A stretch of 64,000 nt of DNA, from positions 62,001 through 126,000 of the forward strand of contig NZ_JPFW01000004.1 of the NCBI RefSeq assembly GCF_000722705.1, in the 5' to 3' direction. The position numbers and the translations under genes were made by a program. The notes under the pieces are model-generated. The model ran no database searches. It saw only the letters and a list, made by a program, of their open reading frames with translations, and was not told the DNA's origin. The stretch is from Streptococcus mitis (GTDB lineage Bacteria; Bacillota; Bacilli; Lactobacillales; Streptococcaceae). Shown piece by piece: positions 10,354 to 20,215 of this stretch. Every line of letters starts with the position of its first letter. Positions within the stretch are counted from its first letter, which is position 1.

Positions 10354-10424
10354 AGGCGGTAGACGGATTTGAACCGACGATCAAGCTTTTGCAGAGCCGT
10401 GCCTTACCACTTGGCTATACCGCC
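10354..10424 (-). tRNA. tRNA-Cys (anticodon GCA)
   Basis: 71-nt cloverleaf on the minus strand. Acceptor arm GGCGGTA pairs with TACCGCC, discriminator is U, and the D loop contains AAGTGGTAAGG. The anticodon loop reads CTGCAAA (anticodon GCA), and the T arm is GTCGGTTCAAATCCGTC. The CCA end is not encoded, as usual in Firmicutes. Confidence 0.96.
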
Positions 10425-10436
10425 TTAACGTTTATT

Positions 10437-10465
10437 ATTATACCTTGAAAATCATTCTCAGTCAA
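10437..10465 (-). promoter_or_regulatory. Promoter of tRNA-Cys
   Basis: Minus strand: TTGACT (10465-10460), 17-base spacer, TATAAT (10442-10437), 12 bases before the mature tRNA end. Confidence 0.85.
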
Positions 10466-10516
10466 TACTTTTTTCAGATTTTTTGTATGAATAAGCCTAA
10501 ATATTCTGAAAATTCG

Positions 10517-10545
10517 TTTACTTTTCTTGAAATCTATGATATAAT
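10517..10545 (+). promoter_or_regulatory. Promoter of the ami operon
   Basis: TTTACT (10517-10522), 17-base spacer, TATAAT (10540-10545) with an extended TGA. About 35 bases of leader follow, ending in AAGAGGAG before the amiA ATG. Confidence 0.8.
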
Positions 10546-10580
10546 TGATAACAACCTATATTTTATAAGAGGAGTAAAAA

Positions 10581-12569
10581 ATGAAAAAAAGTCAAGTGCT
10601 TGCTGTAGCGGGAGCTACCTTATTAACGTCAGGAGTTCTAGCTGCGTGTTCAAACACTAGTTCAAATAATGCTAAACTAGCAAAAGATTACCAATATGTT
10701 TATCAAACAGATCCAGAAACCTTGGATTATATCGTCAGCAATATCGATTCAACATCATTCATCACAACAAATGCTGTAGATGGTTTGTTGGCTAACGATA
10801 AATATGGTAATCTGGTTCCTTCTATCGCTGAATCATGGACAGTTTCAAAAGATGGTTTGACTTATACCTATAAAATCCGTAAGGATGCTAAATGGGTAAC
10901 TGCAGAGGGAGAAGAATATGCTCCTGTAACTGCTAAAGACTTCGTTACTGGTTTGAAACACGCCGTAGATGGAAAATCAAAAGGACTTTCAATCGTTAGC
11001 TCTTCTATTAAGGGATTAGAATCATATATCAAGGGTGAAACAAAAGACTTTTCAACGGTTGGTGTAAAAGCACTTGATGATCAAACTTTAGAATATACCT
11101 TGAATCAACCAGAAACTTTCTGGAATGATAAGACAACTAGTGGTGTCATGATGCCAGTTAATGAAGAGTTTTTAGCTTCAAAAGGTGAAGGATTTGGTGC
11201 TCCAACAGATGCTAACTCTATTCTTTATAACGGTCCATTTGTTTTGAAAGCTGTAACTCCAAAATCATCTATCGAGATGGCAAAAAATGACGCTTACTGG
11301 GACAAAGAAAACGTAAAAATTGAGAATGTTAAGTTCACTTTTTGGGATGGTAAAGATCAAGATGTGATTGCTAAAGGTTTTGCTGATGGTCAATATAGCA
11401 AGGCTCGTATCTTCCCTACAAGTTCTACATATGAAAAATATGCAGCAGACTTCAAAGACAATATTTACTTTAACGAACCAGGTGCAGGTGTTGCAACCGT
11501 CAGCTTAAACTATGGTCGTACAGCTTATAACCACACAGCTAAGACAAGTGAAGCACAAAAGACCTCTACTCAAAAAGCCTTGTTGAACAAGGAGTTCCGT
11601 CAAGCCCTGAACTTTGCGGTAGATCGTAATTCTTATTCAGCTCAAACAAATGGTACTGAGGGTGCTGCAGTAGCCATCCGTAATACATTTGCACCATATA
11701 ATCTTCAAGTTGGTAAGAAAACATTTGGTGAATTGGTACAAGATAGCTTGGCTAAGACAAATTCTTCTACTTGGGCTAAGGTTTCTCTAGCTGATTCTCA
11801 AAATGGGCTTTATAATGAAGAAAAAGCTAAAGAAGTCTTTGATAAAGCTAAATCAAGCCTGCAAGCTGAAGGTGTTGAATTCCCAATCCACTTGGATGCC
11901 TTGGTTATCCAAGAATCAACAGCGGTTGTAAACCGTGTTCAATCATTGAAACAATCAATTGAAAAAGTATTGGGTTCAGATAATGTCGTTGTAGACTTAC
12001 AACAAATGACTCAAGCAGAAGCTTTACCAATTTCATTTAGCGCTCCAACAGCTAAAGAACAAGACTGGGATATTCATACCTTGCTAGGATGGAACCCTGA
12101 CTATCAAGATCCTTCTACTTTCTTGGATCAGTTCGTCATTAAGGGAGGAAATACTCGCCTTTACCTTGGTATTGACCAAAACACTGATGCATCAGTAGTA
12201 AGCAAACTTGGTTTAGCTGACTATGGAAAATTACTTGATGACGCAAACAGCGAAAACCAAGACGTTCAAAAACGTTATGAAAAATATGCAGTAGCACAAG
12301 CTTGGTTGACTGACAATGCTTTGACAATTCCAGTAATGGCTTCTCCTAAAGAAACAGCCGTTTCATATGTTTCAAAAGTTCTACCATTTAGCTCTTCATA
12401 TTCAGTAGCCGGCCTTAAAGGTGAAAATTCAGGATACTTGAAGTACACTGAAGTTGGTGAAAAAGCAATCACCAAAGAAGAGTATGAAAAAGCTCGTGAA
12501 AAATGGTTGAAAGAAAAAACTGAGTCAAACGAGAAAGCTCAAAAAGAATTGGCAAGTCATGTGAAGTAA
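10581..12569 (+). CDS. amiA: Oligopeptide ABC transporter substrate-binding lipoprotein AmiA
   Basis: 662 aa extracellular receptor of the Ami permease, which takes up oligopeptides, including signalling peptides, as nutrients and cues. The signal peptide ends in LAAC (lipid-modified Cys near residue 22). The SBP_bac_5 domain fills the rest, starting YQTDPETLDYIVSN. It is the first gene of amiACDEF. A hairpin between it and amiC probably makes AmiA more abundant than the membrane parts. The C-terminal Lys/Glu-rich helix (about 630-662) is typical of streptococcal AmiA/AliA/AliB. Confidence 0.96.
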   Translation: MKKSQVLAVAGATLLTSGVLAACSNTSSNNAKLAKDYQYVYQTDPETLDYIVSNIDSTSFITTNAVDGLLANDKYGNLVPSIAESWTVSKDGLTYTYKIRKDAKWVTAEGEEYAPVTAKDFVTGLKHAVDGKSKGLSIVSSSIKGLESYIKGETKDFSTVGVKALDDQTLEYTLNQPETFWNDKTTSGVMMPVNEEFLASKGEGFGAPTDANSILYNGPFVLKAVTPKSSIEMAKNDAYWDKENVKIENVKFTFWDGKDQDVIAKGFADGQYSKARIFPTSSTYEKYAADFKDNIYFNEPGAGVATVSLNYGRTAYNHTAKTSEAQKTSTQKALLNKEFRQALNFAVDRNSYSAQTNGTEGAAVAIRNTFAPYNLQVGKKTFGELVQDSLAKTNSSTWAKVSLADSQNGLYNEEKAKEVFDKAKSSLQAEGVEFPIHLDALVIQESTAVVNRVQSLKQSIEKVLGSDNVVVDLQQMTQAEALPISFSAPTAKEQDWDIHTLLGWNPDYQDPSTFLDQFVIKGGNTRLYLGIDQNTDASVVSKLGLADYGKLLDDANSENQDVQKRYEKYAVAQAWLTDNALTIPVMASPKETAVSYVSKVLPFSSSYSVAGLKGENSGYLKYTEVGEKAITKEEYEKAREKWLKEKTESNEKAQKELASHVK

Positions 12570-12581
12570 ATAATTTTCAAT

Positions 12582-12614
12582 AGAACTTTCTCTCCATGAG
12601 GAGAAGGTTCTTTT
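12582..12614 (+). terminator. Read-through terminator/attenuating hairpin between amiA and amiC
   Basis: Stem AGAACTTTCTC / GAGAAGGTTCT (one G-U pair), then TTTT. It lies inside the operon, so it is likely partial and sets the ratio of receptor to permease. Confidence 0.7.
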
Positions 12615-12635
12615 GGGATTTTTAAAGGAAATGAT

Positions 12636-14132
12636 ATGAAAAAATATATTTTTATGCGTGTCTTACGGTCATTGGTTTCTATCTTTTTAGTAACAACCTT
12701 GACTTACACGATTATCTATACAATGGTTCCTCGAAAATTGATTTTCAAACAGGATACCAACTATAACAAGATTGCGACAACTGCTGATAAACGTGATAAC
12801 TATGAAAATACAGTTTATGAGCGTATGGGCTATATCGAGTACTACGATACCAAAGAGTTGCAAGAAAAAGCTAGCCAGATGGATGCCTCTGTAACCGTTG
12901 AAGCCAATGATACTAACAAGGCTATCTACGAAAAATACATCAAACAAATCGGTCATGGTTGGACTTTGGGAGAATTTACTGAAAGTGGCCAATTCTACGC
13001 TACTCGTGAAATCCCAATTTTTGAACGTGTTTTCAAATTCTATGCTAACTTGATTGATATTGACCATACAAATAAAATTCAAGACCCTGAGAATCCAGAT
13101 TTGAAACGCTACCTTCGTTTTGAAAATGATCCAGCGATTGGATGGTCCTTGGTCGGTTCAGGTACTAAACACAAATATCTCTTGTACTTCAACAGTCAAT
13201 TCCCATTTGTGCATCAAAATTTTGTGAACATTAATTTAGGTGACTCTTATCCAACCTATGCTAATAGCCCTGTTTTACAGGTTATTACTCAAGGGCAAGG
13301 GCAAACAAAAACATCTCAAGTTCAGTTCCCAACAGGTAAGAAAACTTCTTCTGTAAATATTTACTCAAGAACCTACAAATCACCTAGTCAGGCTGACTCT
13401 CGTGAAGTAGCCAATTACGGAAAAGATGATCCTTACACAGCTACTGAAAGTAACTACCAATATCCTTCTATGATTGCCAGCTCTGCTGTCGTTGGATTGA
13501 TTGGTTTGGTGATTTCTTATGCGATTGCCGTGCCACTTGGTTCAGCTATGGCTCGCTTCAAGAACACTTGGATTGATAGCTTCTCAACAGGGGCTTTGAC
13601 CTTCTTGATGGCTCTTCCAACCATTGCCTTGGTTTATATTGTCCGTTTGGCTGGTTCTTCAATCGGTTTGCCAGATTCATTCCCTATCTTGGGTGCTGGA
13701 GATTGGCGTTCTTATGTTTTACCAGCAGTTATCCTTGGTTTGTTGGGTGCTCCTGGTACAGCTGTTTGGATTCGTCGTTATATGATTGACTTGCAATCAC
13801 AAGACTTTGTACGTTTTGCTCGTGCCAAAGGTTTGTCTGAAAAAGAAATTTCAAACAAACACATCTTTAAAAATGCCATGGTTCCGCTGGTTTCAGGAAT
13901 TCCTGGTGCTGTTATCGGGGTTATCGGTGGTGCAACCCTTACTGAAACAGTCTTCGCCTTCCCAGGTATGGGTAAAATGTTGATTGACTCTGTAAAAGCA
14001 TCTAATAACTCTATGGTCGTTGGTCTTGTCTTCATCTTTACATGTATTTCTATCTTCTCACTTCTTTTGGGAGATATTTGGATGACTATTATTGACCCAC
14101 GTATTAAATTGACTGAGAAAGGAGGCAAATAA
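12636..14132 (+). CDS. amiC: Oligopeptide ABC transporter permease AmiC
   Basis: 498 aa. The first membrane helix (about 8-30) is followed by an unusually large outside domain (about 31-275), then the core permease domain with five more helices. The cytoplasmic loop contacting the ATPases reads [23 protein letters not shown] (EAA-type) near residue 395-417 (described by position; key residues Gly400 region). OppB-like. Its TAA overlaps the ATG of amiD by one base, so the two halves of the channel are made together. Confidence 0.95.
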   Translation: MKKYIFMRVLRSLVSIFLVTTLTYTIIYTMVPRKLIFKQDTNYNKIATTADKRDNYENTVYERMGYIEYYDTKELQEKASQMDASVTVEANDTNKAIYEKYIKQIGHGWTLGEFTESGQFYATREIPIFERVFKFYANLIDIDHTNKIQDPENPDLKRYLRFENDPAIGWSLVGSGTKHKYLLYFNSQFPFVHQNFVNINLGDSYPTYANSPVLQVITQGQGQTKTSQVQFPTGKKTSSVNIYSRTYKSPSQADSREVANYGKDDPYTATESNYQYPSMIASSAVVGLIGLVISYAIAVPLGSAMARFKNTWIDSFSTGALTFLMALPTIALVYIVRLAGSSIGLPDSFPILGAGDWRSYVLPAVILGLLGAPGTAVWIRRYMIDLQSQDFVRFARAKGLSEKEISNKHIFKNAMVPLVSGIPGAVIGVIGGATLTETVFAFPGMGKMLIDSVKASNNSMVVGLVFIFTCISIFSLLLGDIWMTIIDPRIKLTEKGGK

Positions 14133-15058
14133 TGTCTACAATCGATAAAGAAAAATTTCAGTTCCTAAAACGTGACGATTTTGCCTCTGAAGCCATTGAT
14201 GCTCCAGCTTATTCATACTGGGGTTCAGTGTTTAGACAATTCATGAAGAAAAAATCAACTGTAGTCATGTTGGGAATTTTGGTGGCTATCATTTTGATGA
14301 GTTTCATCTACCCAATGTTTTCTAAGTTTGATTTCAATGATGTCAGCAAAGTAAACGACTTTAGTGCTCGTTATATTAAGCCAAATGCTGAGCATTGGTT
14401 CGGTACAGACAGTAATGGTAAATCTCTCTTTGACGGTGTCTGGTTCGGAGCTCGTAACTCTATCCTCATTTCTGTGATTGCGACAGTGATTAACTTGGTT
14501 ATCGGTGTCTTTGTCGGTGGTATTTGGGGTATTTCAAAATCAGTTGACCGTGTGATGATGGAAGTTTATAATGTCATCTCAAACATCCCATCTCTTTTGA
14601 TTGTCATTGTCTTGACTTACTCAATCGGAGCTGGATTCTGGAATCTGATTTTTGCCATGAGTGTGACAACATGGATTGGGATTGCCTTCATGATTCGTGT
14701 GCAAATCTTGCGTTATCGTGACTTGGAATACAACTTGGCGTCACGTACTTTGGGAACTCCAACCTTGAAGATTGTTGCCAAGAATATCATGCCTCAATTG
14801 GTATCTGTTATTGTGACGACGATGACTCAAATGCTTCCAAGCTTTATCTCATACGAAGCCTTCTTGTCTTTCTTCGGTCTTGGATTACCGATTACAGTGC
14901 CAAGTTTGGGTCGTTTGATTTCGGATTATTCACAAAACGTAACAACCAATGCTTACTTGTTCTGGATTCCATTGACAACTCTTGTCTTGGTATCCTTGTC
15001 CCTTTTCGTAGTTGGTCAAAACTTAGCGGATGCTAGTGATCCACGTACACATAGATAG
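14132..15058 (+). CDS. amiD: Oligopeptide ABC transporter permease AmiD
   Basis: 308 aa, OppC-like second half of the membrane channel. The N-terminal cytoplasmic stretch (about 1-40) precedes the first helix (about 45-65), and five further helices lie in the BPD_transp_1 domain (about 105-300). The EAA loop includes [17 protein letters not shown]. It starts in the stop codon of amiC and is followed by a ribosome site for amiE that overlaps its own stop. Confidence 0.95.
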   Translation: MSTIDKEKFQFLKRDDFASEAIDAPAYSYWGSVFRQFMKKKSTVVMLGILVAIILMSFIYPMFSKFDFNDVSKVNDFSARYIKPNAEHWFGTDSNGKSLFDGVWFGARNSILISVIATVINLVIGVFVGGIWGISKSVDRVMMEVYNVISNIPSLLIVIVLTYSIGAGFWNLIFAMSVTTWIGIAFMIRVQILRYRDLEYNLASRTLGTPTLKIVAKNIMPQLVSVIVTTMTQMLPSFISYEAFLSFFGLGLPITVPSLGRLISDYSQNVTTNAYLFWIPLTTLVLVSLSLFVVGQNLADASDPRTHR

Positions 15059-16133
15059 GAGTAGAAATGACAAAAGAAAAAATGTAATTTTGACTGCTCG
15101 CGATATTGTCGTGGAATTTGACGTTCGTGACAAAGTATTGACAGCCATTCGCGGAGTTTCCCTTGAACTAGTTGAAGGAGAAGTATTAGCCTTGGTAGGT
15201 GAGTCAGGATCAGGTAAATCTGTTTTGACAAAGACCTTCACAGGTATGCTTGAAGAAAATGGTCGCATTGCTCAAGGTAGCATTGACTATCGTGGTCAGG
15301 ATTTGACAGCCTTGTCTTCTCATAAGGATTGGGAACAAATTCGTGGTGCTAAGATTGCGACTATCTTCCAGGACCCAATGACTAGTTTGGACCCAATTAA
15401 AACCATTGGTAGTCAGATTACAGAAGTTATTGTAAAACACCAAGGAAAAACAGCTAAAGAAGCGAAAGAATTGGCCATTGACTATATGAATAAGGTTGGG
15501 ATTCCAGACGCAGATAGACGTTTTGATGAATACCCATTCCAATATTCTGGAGGAATGCGTCAACGTATCGTTATTGCTATTGCTCTTGCCTGCCGACCTG
15601 ATGTTTTGATTTGTGATGAGCCAACGACTGCCTTGGATGTGACTATCCAAGCACAGATTATTGATTTGCTAAAATCCTTGCAAAACGAGTACCATTTCAC
15701 AACAATCTTTATCACCCACGACCTTGGTGTAGTAGCAAGTATTGCGGATAAGGTAGCGGTTATGTATGCAGGAGAAATCGTTGAATATGGAACTGTTGAG
15801 GAAGTCTTCTATGACCCTCGCCATCCATATACATGGAGTCTCTTGTCTAGCTTGCCTCAGCTTGCTGATGACAAGGGGGAGCTTTACTCAATACCAGGAA
15901 CACCTCCGTCGCTTTATACTGACCTGAAAGGGGATGCCTTTGCCTTGCGTTCTGACTATGCAATGCAGATTGACTTCGAACAAAAAGCTCCTCAATTCTC
16001 AGTATCAGAGACGCATTGGGCTAAAACTTGGCTTCTTCATGAGGATGCTCCAAAAGTAGAAAAACCAGCTGTGATTGCAAATCTTCACGATAAGATCCGT
16101 GATAAAATGGGATTTGCCCATCTGGCAGACTAG
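15030..16133 (+). CDS. amiE: Oligopeptide ABC transporter ATPase AmiE, start region apparently frameshifted
   Basis: ATP-binding subunit of the Ami permease: Walker [10 protein letters not shown] loop FQDPMTSLD, signature YSGGMRQR, Walker [13 protein letters not shown], and a C-terminal oligopeptide-binding-protein-associated tail. The expected start is ATG 15067, five bases after AGGAG. There, however, the reading frame is ATG ACA AAA GAA AAA ATG TAA: after G15076 there are six A, where the usual protein start [12 protein letters not shown] needs seven. As the sequence stands the conserved frame is open only from ATG 15030, inside amiD and without a ribosome site, adding 12 unrelated residues. 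This may be a mutation, a slippery switch or a sequencing error. Confidence 0.85.
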   Translation: MLVIHVHIDRSRNDKRKNVILTARDIVVEFDVRDKVLTAIRGVSLELVEGEVLALVGESGSGKSVLTKTFTGMLEENGRIAQGSIDYRGQDLTALSSHKDWEQIRGAKIATIFQDPMTSLDPIKTIGSQITEVIVKHQGKTAKEAKELAIDYMNKVGIPDADRRFDEYPFQYSGGMRQRIVIAIALACRPDVLICDEPTTALDVTIQAQIIDLLKSLQNEYHFTTIFITHDLGVVASIADKVAVMYAGEIVEYGTVEEVFYDPRHPYTWSLLSSLPQLADDKGELYSIPGTPPSLYTDLKGDAFALRSDYAMQIDFEQKAPQFSVSETHWAKTWLLHEDAPKVEKPAVIANLHDKIRDKMGFAHLAD

Positions 16134-16143
16134 GAGGAAGGAA

Positions 16144-17070
16144 ATGTCTGAAAAATTAGTAGAAATCAAAGATTTAGAAATTTCCTTCGGTGAAGGAAGT
16201 AAGAAGTTTGTCGCAGTTAAAAATGCCAACTTCTTTATCAACAAGGGAGAAACCTTCTCGCTTGTAGGTGAGTCAGGAAGTGGGAAAACAACTATTGGTC
16301 GTGCTATCATCGGTCTTAATGATACAAGTAATGGAGATATCATTTTTGAAGGTCAAAAGATCAATGGTAAGAAATCGCGTGAACAAGCTGCGGAATTGAT
16401 TCGTCGTATCCAGATGATTTTCCAAGACCCTGCGGCAAGTTTGAATGAACGTGCGACTGTTGATTATATTATTTCTGAAGGTCTTTACAATCATCATCTG
16501 TTCAAAGATGAAGAAGAACGTAAAGAGAAAGTTAAAAATATTATCCGTGAAGTAGGTCTTCTTGCTGAGCACTTGACTCGCTACCCTCATGAGTTCTCAG
16601 GTGGTCAACGTCAACGTATCGGTATTGCCCGTGCCTTGGTCATGCAACCAGACTTTGTTATTGCGGATGAGCCAATTTCAGCCTTGGACGTTTCTGTTCG
16701 TGCCCAAGTCTTGAACTTGCTTAAAAAATTCCAAAAAGAGCTCGGTTTGACCTATCTCTTCATCGCCCATGACTTGTCGGTCGTTCGCTTTATTTCAGAT
16801 CGTATCGCAGTTATTTATAAGGGTGTTATTGTAGAGGTTGCAGAAACAGAAGAATTGTTTAACAATCCAATTCACCCATATACTCAGGCCTTGCTTTCAG
16901 CGGTACCAATTCCAGACCCAATCTTGGAACGCAAGAAGATCTTGAAGGTTTACGACCCAAGTCAACACGACTATGAGACTGATAAGCCATCCATGGTTGA
17001 AATCCGTCCAGGTCACTATGTTTGGGCTAATCAAGCCGAATTGGCACGTTACCAACAAGGACTAAACTAA
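16144..17070 (+). CDS. amiF: Oligopeptide ABC transporter ATPase AmiF
   Basis: 308 aa, second ATPase of the Ami permease. Walker A GESGSGKT (about 43-50), Q loop FQDPAASLN, signature [15 protein letters not shown], Walker [14 protein letters not shown] loop AHDLS. ATG 16144 follows AGGAGGAAGGAA; the open frame upstream is only the end of amiE read in another frame. It closes the operon and is followed by a strong terminator. Confidence 0.95.
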   Translation: MSEKLVEIKDLEISFGEGSKKFVAVKNANFFINKGETFSLVGESGSGKTTIGRAIIGLNDTSNGDIIFEGQKINGKKSREQAAELIRRIQMIFQDPAASLNERATVDYIISEGLYNHHLFKDEEERKEKVKNIIREVGLLAEHLTRYPHEFSGGQRQRIGIARALVMQPDFVIADEPISALDVSVRAQVLNLLKKFQKELGLTYLFIAHDLSVVRFISDRIAVIYKGVIVEVAETEELFNNPIHPYTQALLSAVPIPDPILERKKILKVYDPSQHDYETDKPSMVEIRPGHYVWANQAELARYQQGLN

Positions 17071-17075
17071 TAATG

Positions 17076-17124
17076 GTTTTATAATTTCCATGTCAATTTT
17101 TATGGGAATTATAAAACTTTTTTT
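17076..17124 (+). terminator. Terminator of the ami operon
   Basis: 14-bp stem 17076-17089 / 17104-17117 (one G-U pair), 14-base loop, then seven T. Confidence 0.92.
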
Positions 17125-17189
17125 GTTAGATTGATTTGAAAAAACTTTGAAAGAATTTTCGAAAAATTTTAAAAAATTCTGAAATATTC

Positions 17190-17218
17190 TTGACAGCTGA
17201 TGAAAAAGGTGGTAAGAT
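17190..17218 (+). promoter_or_regulatory. Promoter of the TrpX-type ABC operon
   Basis: Consensus TTGACA (17190-17195), 17-base spacer, TAAGAT (17213-17218) with an extended TGG. RNA would start near 17225, about 290 bases before the first transporter gene. Confidence 0.88.
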
Positions 17219-17250
17219 AGGAAACATCAAAAAAGAAAGCAGAAAAAGAA

Positions 17251-17310
17251 ATGAATAAAAGACAAGCTGTAACAATGAATCAAAACTTTTACTTTAGCTA
17301 CTTTAGATAG
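17251..17310 (+). CDS. Putative Phe/Tyr-rich leader peptide
   Basis: A 19-codon ORF, MNKRQAVTMNQNFYFSYFR, beginning about 26 bases after the predicted RNA start. Residues 13-18 are Phe-Tyr-Phe-Ser-Tyr-Phe, so five of six residues are aromatic, immediately before the stop. It is too short for a normal gene, and its ribosome site (GAAAG/AGAAAAAGAA) is weak. Because it is followed by alternative hairpins and a terminator in front of an amino-acid-type ABC importer, I read it as the sensing peptide of an attenuator. No Trp codon is present. Confidence 0.6.
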   Translation: MNKRQAVTMNQNFYFSYFR

Positions 17311-17311
17311 T

Positions 17312-17482
17312 GTTTGTAGACATGTCACCATGGATGCAAACAGTTCAAGCAATTTGTTTGTATCTATGTGGCTAAGATTTTTGATTGTGGTCCATATAGA
17401 TGAATATCTAAATGGACTAGCTAAGTTGTAACTTGTTAGATTATTTCAAGCATCCGTTTAGATAGTATCTAGGCGGTTTTTT
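17312..17482 (+). promoter_or_regulatory. Putative attenuator leader: competing hairpins and terminator
   Basis: Hairpin 1: GTTTG (17312-17316) with CAAAC (17337-17341), burying GGATGC (17332-17337). A middle hairpin pairs 17390-17401 with 17406-17417. The terminator pairs CCGTTTAG (17454-17461) with CTAGGCGG (17469-17476), followed by six T (17477-17482). GGATGC can alternatively pair perfectly with GCATCC (17450-17455), which would remove the base of the terminator. A ribosome stalled on the aromatic codons (17287-17304) would cover the 5' arm of hairpin 1 and favour that antiterminator. The mechanism is inference; the complementarity is seen. Confidence 0.6.
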
Positions 17483-17512
17483 GTTTTATCTTTTCTGAGA
17501 AGGAGTTTCATT

Positions 17513-18490
17513 ATGAAAGTTATTCGAAAATTACTAGCCCCCCTCTTGGTAGTGGGGATCCTCTTGACCTCTCTAATCAGTTTGCATCAGTTGAAGGCAG
17601 ATAAGAAAAAAGATGTGTTTCGTATCGGTATTTCGCAATTTATTACCCACCAGTCCCTAGACGCTACTAGAGAAGGATTTGTGGATGAACTGGCTAAACA
17701 AGGCTATGTTGAGGGGGAAAATATTGAGATTAATTTGCAAAATGCACAGGGAGAGCAAAGAAATCTAAAAACGATTTCCCAGCAACTAGCAGAATCCAGT
17801 GATGTCGTTCTAGCAATTGCAACGCCTTCTGCTCAGAGCTTGGCCAATACGACGCAAACGACACCAGTTATCTTTTCAGCTGTAACAGATCCAGTCAGTG
17901 CCAAGTTGGTTGAGTCAAGAGAACATCCTGGAGGCAATGTAACTGGGACAAGTGACCAGTCATCAGATGCCATTTCAACCCAAATCAATTTAATAAAGAA
18001 AGTGTTACCAAAGGCTAAATCAATTGGAATTCTTTATACTCAGAGTGAGCCAAATTCGGTTGTTCAAAAGGATGAAGCTAAGCGACTTCTGGAAGAAAAA
18101 GGCTTTACCGTTGTTGAAAAAACAATCTTGGATAGTAACAACGTCAAGGCGGCAGCAGAGAGCTTGATGACAGAGGTGGATATGGTTTTTGTACCAACGG
18201 ACAATATCATTTCGTCAACCATGGAAACAGTCAAGCAGGTTTCTATTAAACACAAGGTACCAGTATTTGGTGGTTCAACAGAAATGGTTGCGGTTGGTGG
18301 TTTGTATAACTACGGAACCAATTATGAAGAATTGGGACGTCAGACAGCACGAATGCTGGTTCGTGTTTTAAAAGGTGAGAAGCCAGAAAATATAGCAGTT
18401 GAGTTGCCTGAAAAACTGGAATTGCATACCAATCAAGAAATGGCGACTGCACTAGGAATTGATATTAGCAAGTTAGAAAGCAAGGAATAA
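17513..18490 (+). CDS. ABC transporter substrate-binding protein (TrpX-like, PF04392)
   Basis: 325 aa. Signal peptide at residues about 1-29 without a clear lipobox Cys, so it may be anchored by an uncleaved helix. The rest is a periplasmic-binding fold of the ABC_sub_bind family (RIGISQFITHQSLDATREGF at the start of the mature part; NLYNYGTN-like GGLYNYGTNYEELGRQ near residue 265-280). Relatives are annotated as tryptophan or aromatic amino acid importers, from regulation rather than direct assay. The substrate is uncertain; the leader suggests Phe or Tyr. First gene of a three-gene operon; ribosome site AAGGAG. Confidence 0.88.
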   Translation: MKVIRKLLAPLLVVGILLTSLISLHQLKADKKKDVFRIGISQFITHQSLDATREGFVDELAKQGYVEGENIEINLQNAQGEQRNLKTISQQLAESSDVVLAIATPSAQSLANTTQTTPVIFSAVTDPVSAKLVESREHPGGNVTGTSDQSSDAISTQINLIKKVLPKAKSIGILYTQSEPNSVVQKDEAKRLLEEKGFTVVEKTILDSNNVKAAAESLMTEVDMVFVPTDNIISSTMETVKQVSIKHKVPVFGGSTEMVAVGGLYNYGTNYEELGRQTARMLVRVLKGEKPENIAVELPEKLELHTNQEMATALGIDISKLESKE

Positions 18491-18501
18491 GGAGGTTTAA
18501 G

Positions 18502-19395
18502 ATGAATTTTGTGTTATCTAGTTTATCAGAAGGTTTGTTGTGGTCGATTATGGCCATTGGGGTCTACTTGACTTTCCGTATTTTGGATATTGCGGATATG
18601 ACTGCTGAGGGAGCCTTTCCTCTGGGAGCAGCTGTCGTTGTATCTCAGATACAGGTAGGGACAAATCCTTGGATTGCGACCTTACTGGCTTTGCTGGCAG
18701 GCATGGTAGCTGGTCTTGTATCAGGAATGCTCCACACCAAGATGAAAATCCCAGCTCTCTTGACAGGGATTGTGACCTTGACAGGGTTCTATTCGATCAA
18801 TATTAAAATCATGGGAAGTGTGCCCAACCTTTCCTTGGGAGATTCTGCAACTGTCTTTAAACAATTGGCGAGCTTGGGGCTGACAAACGAAGAAGCTGTT
18901 TTCTCACTTAGTTTAGCCTGTCTCTTACTTGTTTGTTTGGTCTTGACCCTTTTGATGAAAACGGAGATTGGCCTTGTCTTGCGTTCGACTGGGGACAATA
19001 TTCCGATGAGTGAGGCAAATGGAGTCAATGTAGACACCATGAAGATTGTTGGTTACATGATTTCAAACGGCTTGATTGCCCTATGTGGTTCCTTGTTTGC
19101 TCAAAATGATGGATTTTCAGATGTGACTTCTGGGACAGGAACCATCGTTGTTGGTTTGAGTGCAGTTATTATTGCGGAAGTTTTGATACACGACTTGACC
19201 ATTGGAGGTCGCTTGTTATCCATCGGAATCGGTGCAATTGTTTACCGTTTGATCATTTTAAATATCTATGAAATTCCAAATCTAGATCAAAACCTGGTTC
19301 GTCTCTTTAATGCAATCTTGCTAGCCTTGGTTCTATTTGCACCAGAATTGCAAAAGAGATTAAAGATTCGTGGTTTGAAACTAAGAAATGAATAG
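18502..19395 (+). CDS. ABC transporter permease (branched-chain/TrpX-type)
   Basis: 297 aa, about eight hydrophobic segments, BPD_transp_2 family. Residues DIADMTAEGAFPLGAAVV near position 30-47 are typical for permeases that work with ABC_sub_bind receptors. It starts 12 bases after the receptor gene with GGAGG as ribosome site and is followed 13 bases later by the ATPase. Confidence 0.9.
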   Translation: MNFVLSSLSEGLLWSIMAIGVYLTFRILDIADMTAEGAFPLGAAVVVSQIQVGTNPWIATLLALLAGMVAGLVSGMLHTKMKIPALLTGIVTLTGFYSINIKIMGSVPNLSLGDSATVFKQLASLGLTNEEAVFSLSLACLLLVCLVLTLLMKTEIGLVLRSTGDNIPMSEANGVNVDTMKIVGYMISNGLIALCGSLFAQNDGFSDVTSGTGTIVVGLSAVIIAEVLIHDLTIGGRLLSIGIGAIVYRLIILNIYEIPNLDQNLVRLFNAILLALVLFAPELQKRLKIRGLKLRNE

Positions 19396-19407
19396 GAGGA
19401 GAAAGTT

Positions 19408-20211
19408 ATGGCAAGCTTGTTAACACTTGAAAATATTCACAAAACATTTGAAGCAGGGACGATCAATGAGAACCATGTCCTCAAAGGATTAGATTTAGAG
19501 GTTGAAGAGGGAGATTTTATCTCTGTGATTGGTGGAAATGGCGCAGGGAAATCCACTTTAATGAATATCTTGGCTGGAAATCTATCTGTGGACGAAGGGG
19601 ATCTTTTGTTGGAAGGGAAATCCATTAAAAATCTGAGTGTACGAAAGAGAGCCAAGGATATTGCCCGTGTTTTTCAGGATCCTAAGATGGGAACAGCTTC
19701 TCGTTTGACGATTGAGGAGAATATGGCTATTGCCTTGAGGCGCGGACAGAAGAGAGGACTTGGCTGGGGCGTGAAGGAGAAGGACAGAATCCAGTTCCAA
19801 GAGGCCTTGAAAGAGTTGAATATTGGTCTTGAAAATCGTTTGAAAGTGGATACTCAATACCTTTCAGGAGGACAAAGACAGGCCTTGACCCTAGTCATGG
19901 CAGCCTTGGTAAAACCTAAGCTCTTGTTGTTGGATGAACACACTGCGGCACTTGACCCGAAAACGAGTCAAATGGTGATGGACTTGACGCAAAAGATTGT
20001 GGAACACCATCAGTTGACTACTCTGATGATTACCCACGATATGAACCATGCGATTGAATACGGCAATCGTCTCATTATGCTCTATCAAGGCAAGATAGTG
20101 GTGGATGTCAAAGGAGAAGAGAAAAAGCATCTGACAGTTGAAGACCTCATGCATCTCTTCCAGAAAAATAGTGGCCAAAGCCTCGTCAGTGATGAATTGG
20201 TTTTGGGATAA
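19408..20211 (+). CDS. ABC transporter ATP-binding protein (TrpX-type system)
   Basis: 267 aa. Walker A GGNGAGKST (about 40-48), Q loop FQDPKMG, signature LSGGQRQALTL, Walker B LLLLDEHTAALDP (note His in place of the usual Pro after the catalytic Glu), H loop THDMNHA. The DEHTAALD variant is characteristic of this importer type. Ribosome site AGGAGGAG. It ends the operon with a terminator directly after the stop. Confidence 0.92.
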   Translation: MASLLTLENIHKTFEAGTINENHVLKGLDLEVEEGDFISVIGGNGAGKSTLMNILAGNLSVDEGDLLLEGKSIKNLSVRKRAKDIARVFQDPKMGTASRLTIEENMAIALRRGQKRGLGWGVKEKDRIQFQEALKELNIGLENRLKVDTQYLSGGQRQALTLVMAALVKPKLLLLDEHTAALDPKTSQMVMDLTQKIVEHHQLTTLMITHDMNHAIEYGNRLIMLYQGKIVVDVKGEEKKHLTVEDLMHLFQKNSGQSLVSDELVLG

Positions 20212-20215
20212 AGAA

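Noticed and set aside
10445-10660. Open frame overlapping the tRNA-Cys promoter and amiA start
   Set aside because: It crosses two good promoters and the amiA ribosome site in another frame.
17225-17512. T-box riboswitch before the TrpX-type operon
   Set aside because: I found no conserved T-box sequence or specifier stem; the leader ORF plus terminator explains the region better.
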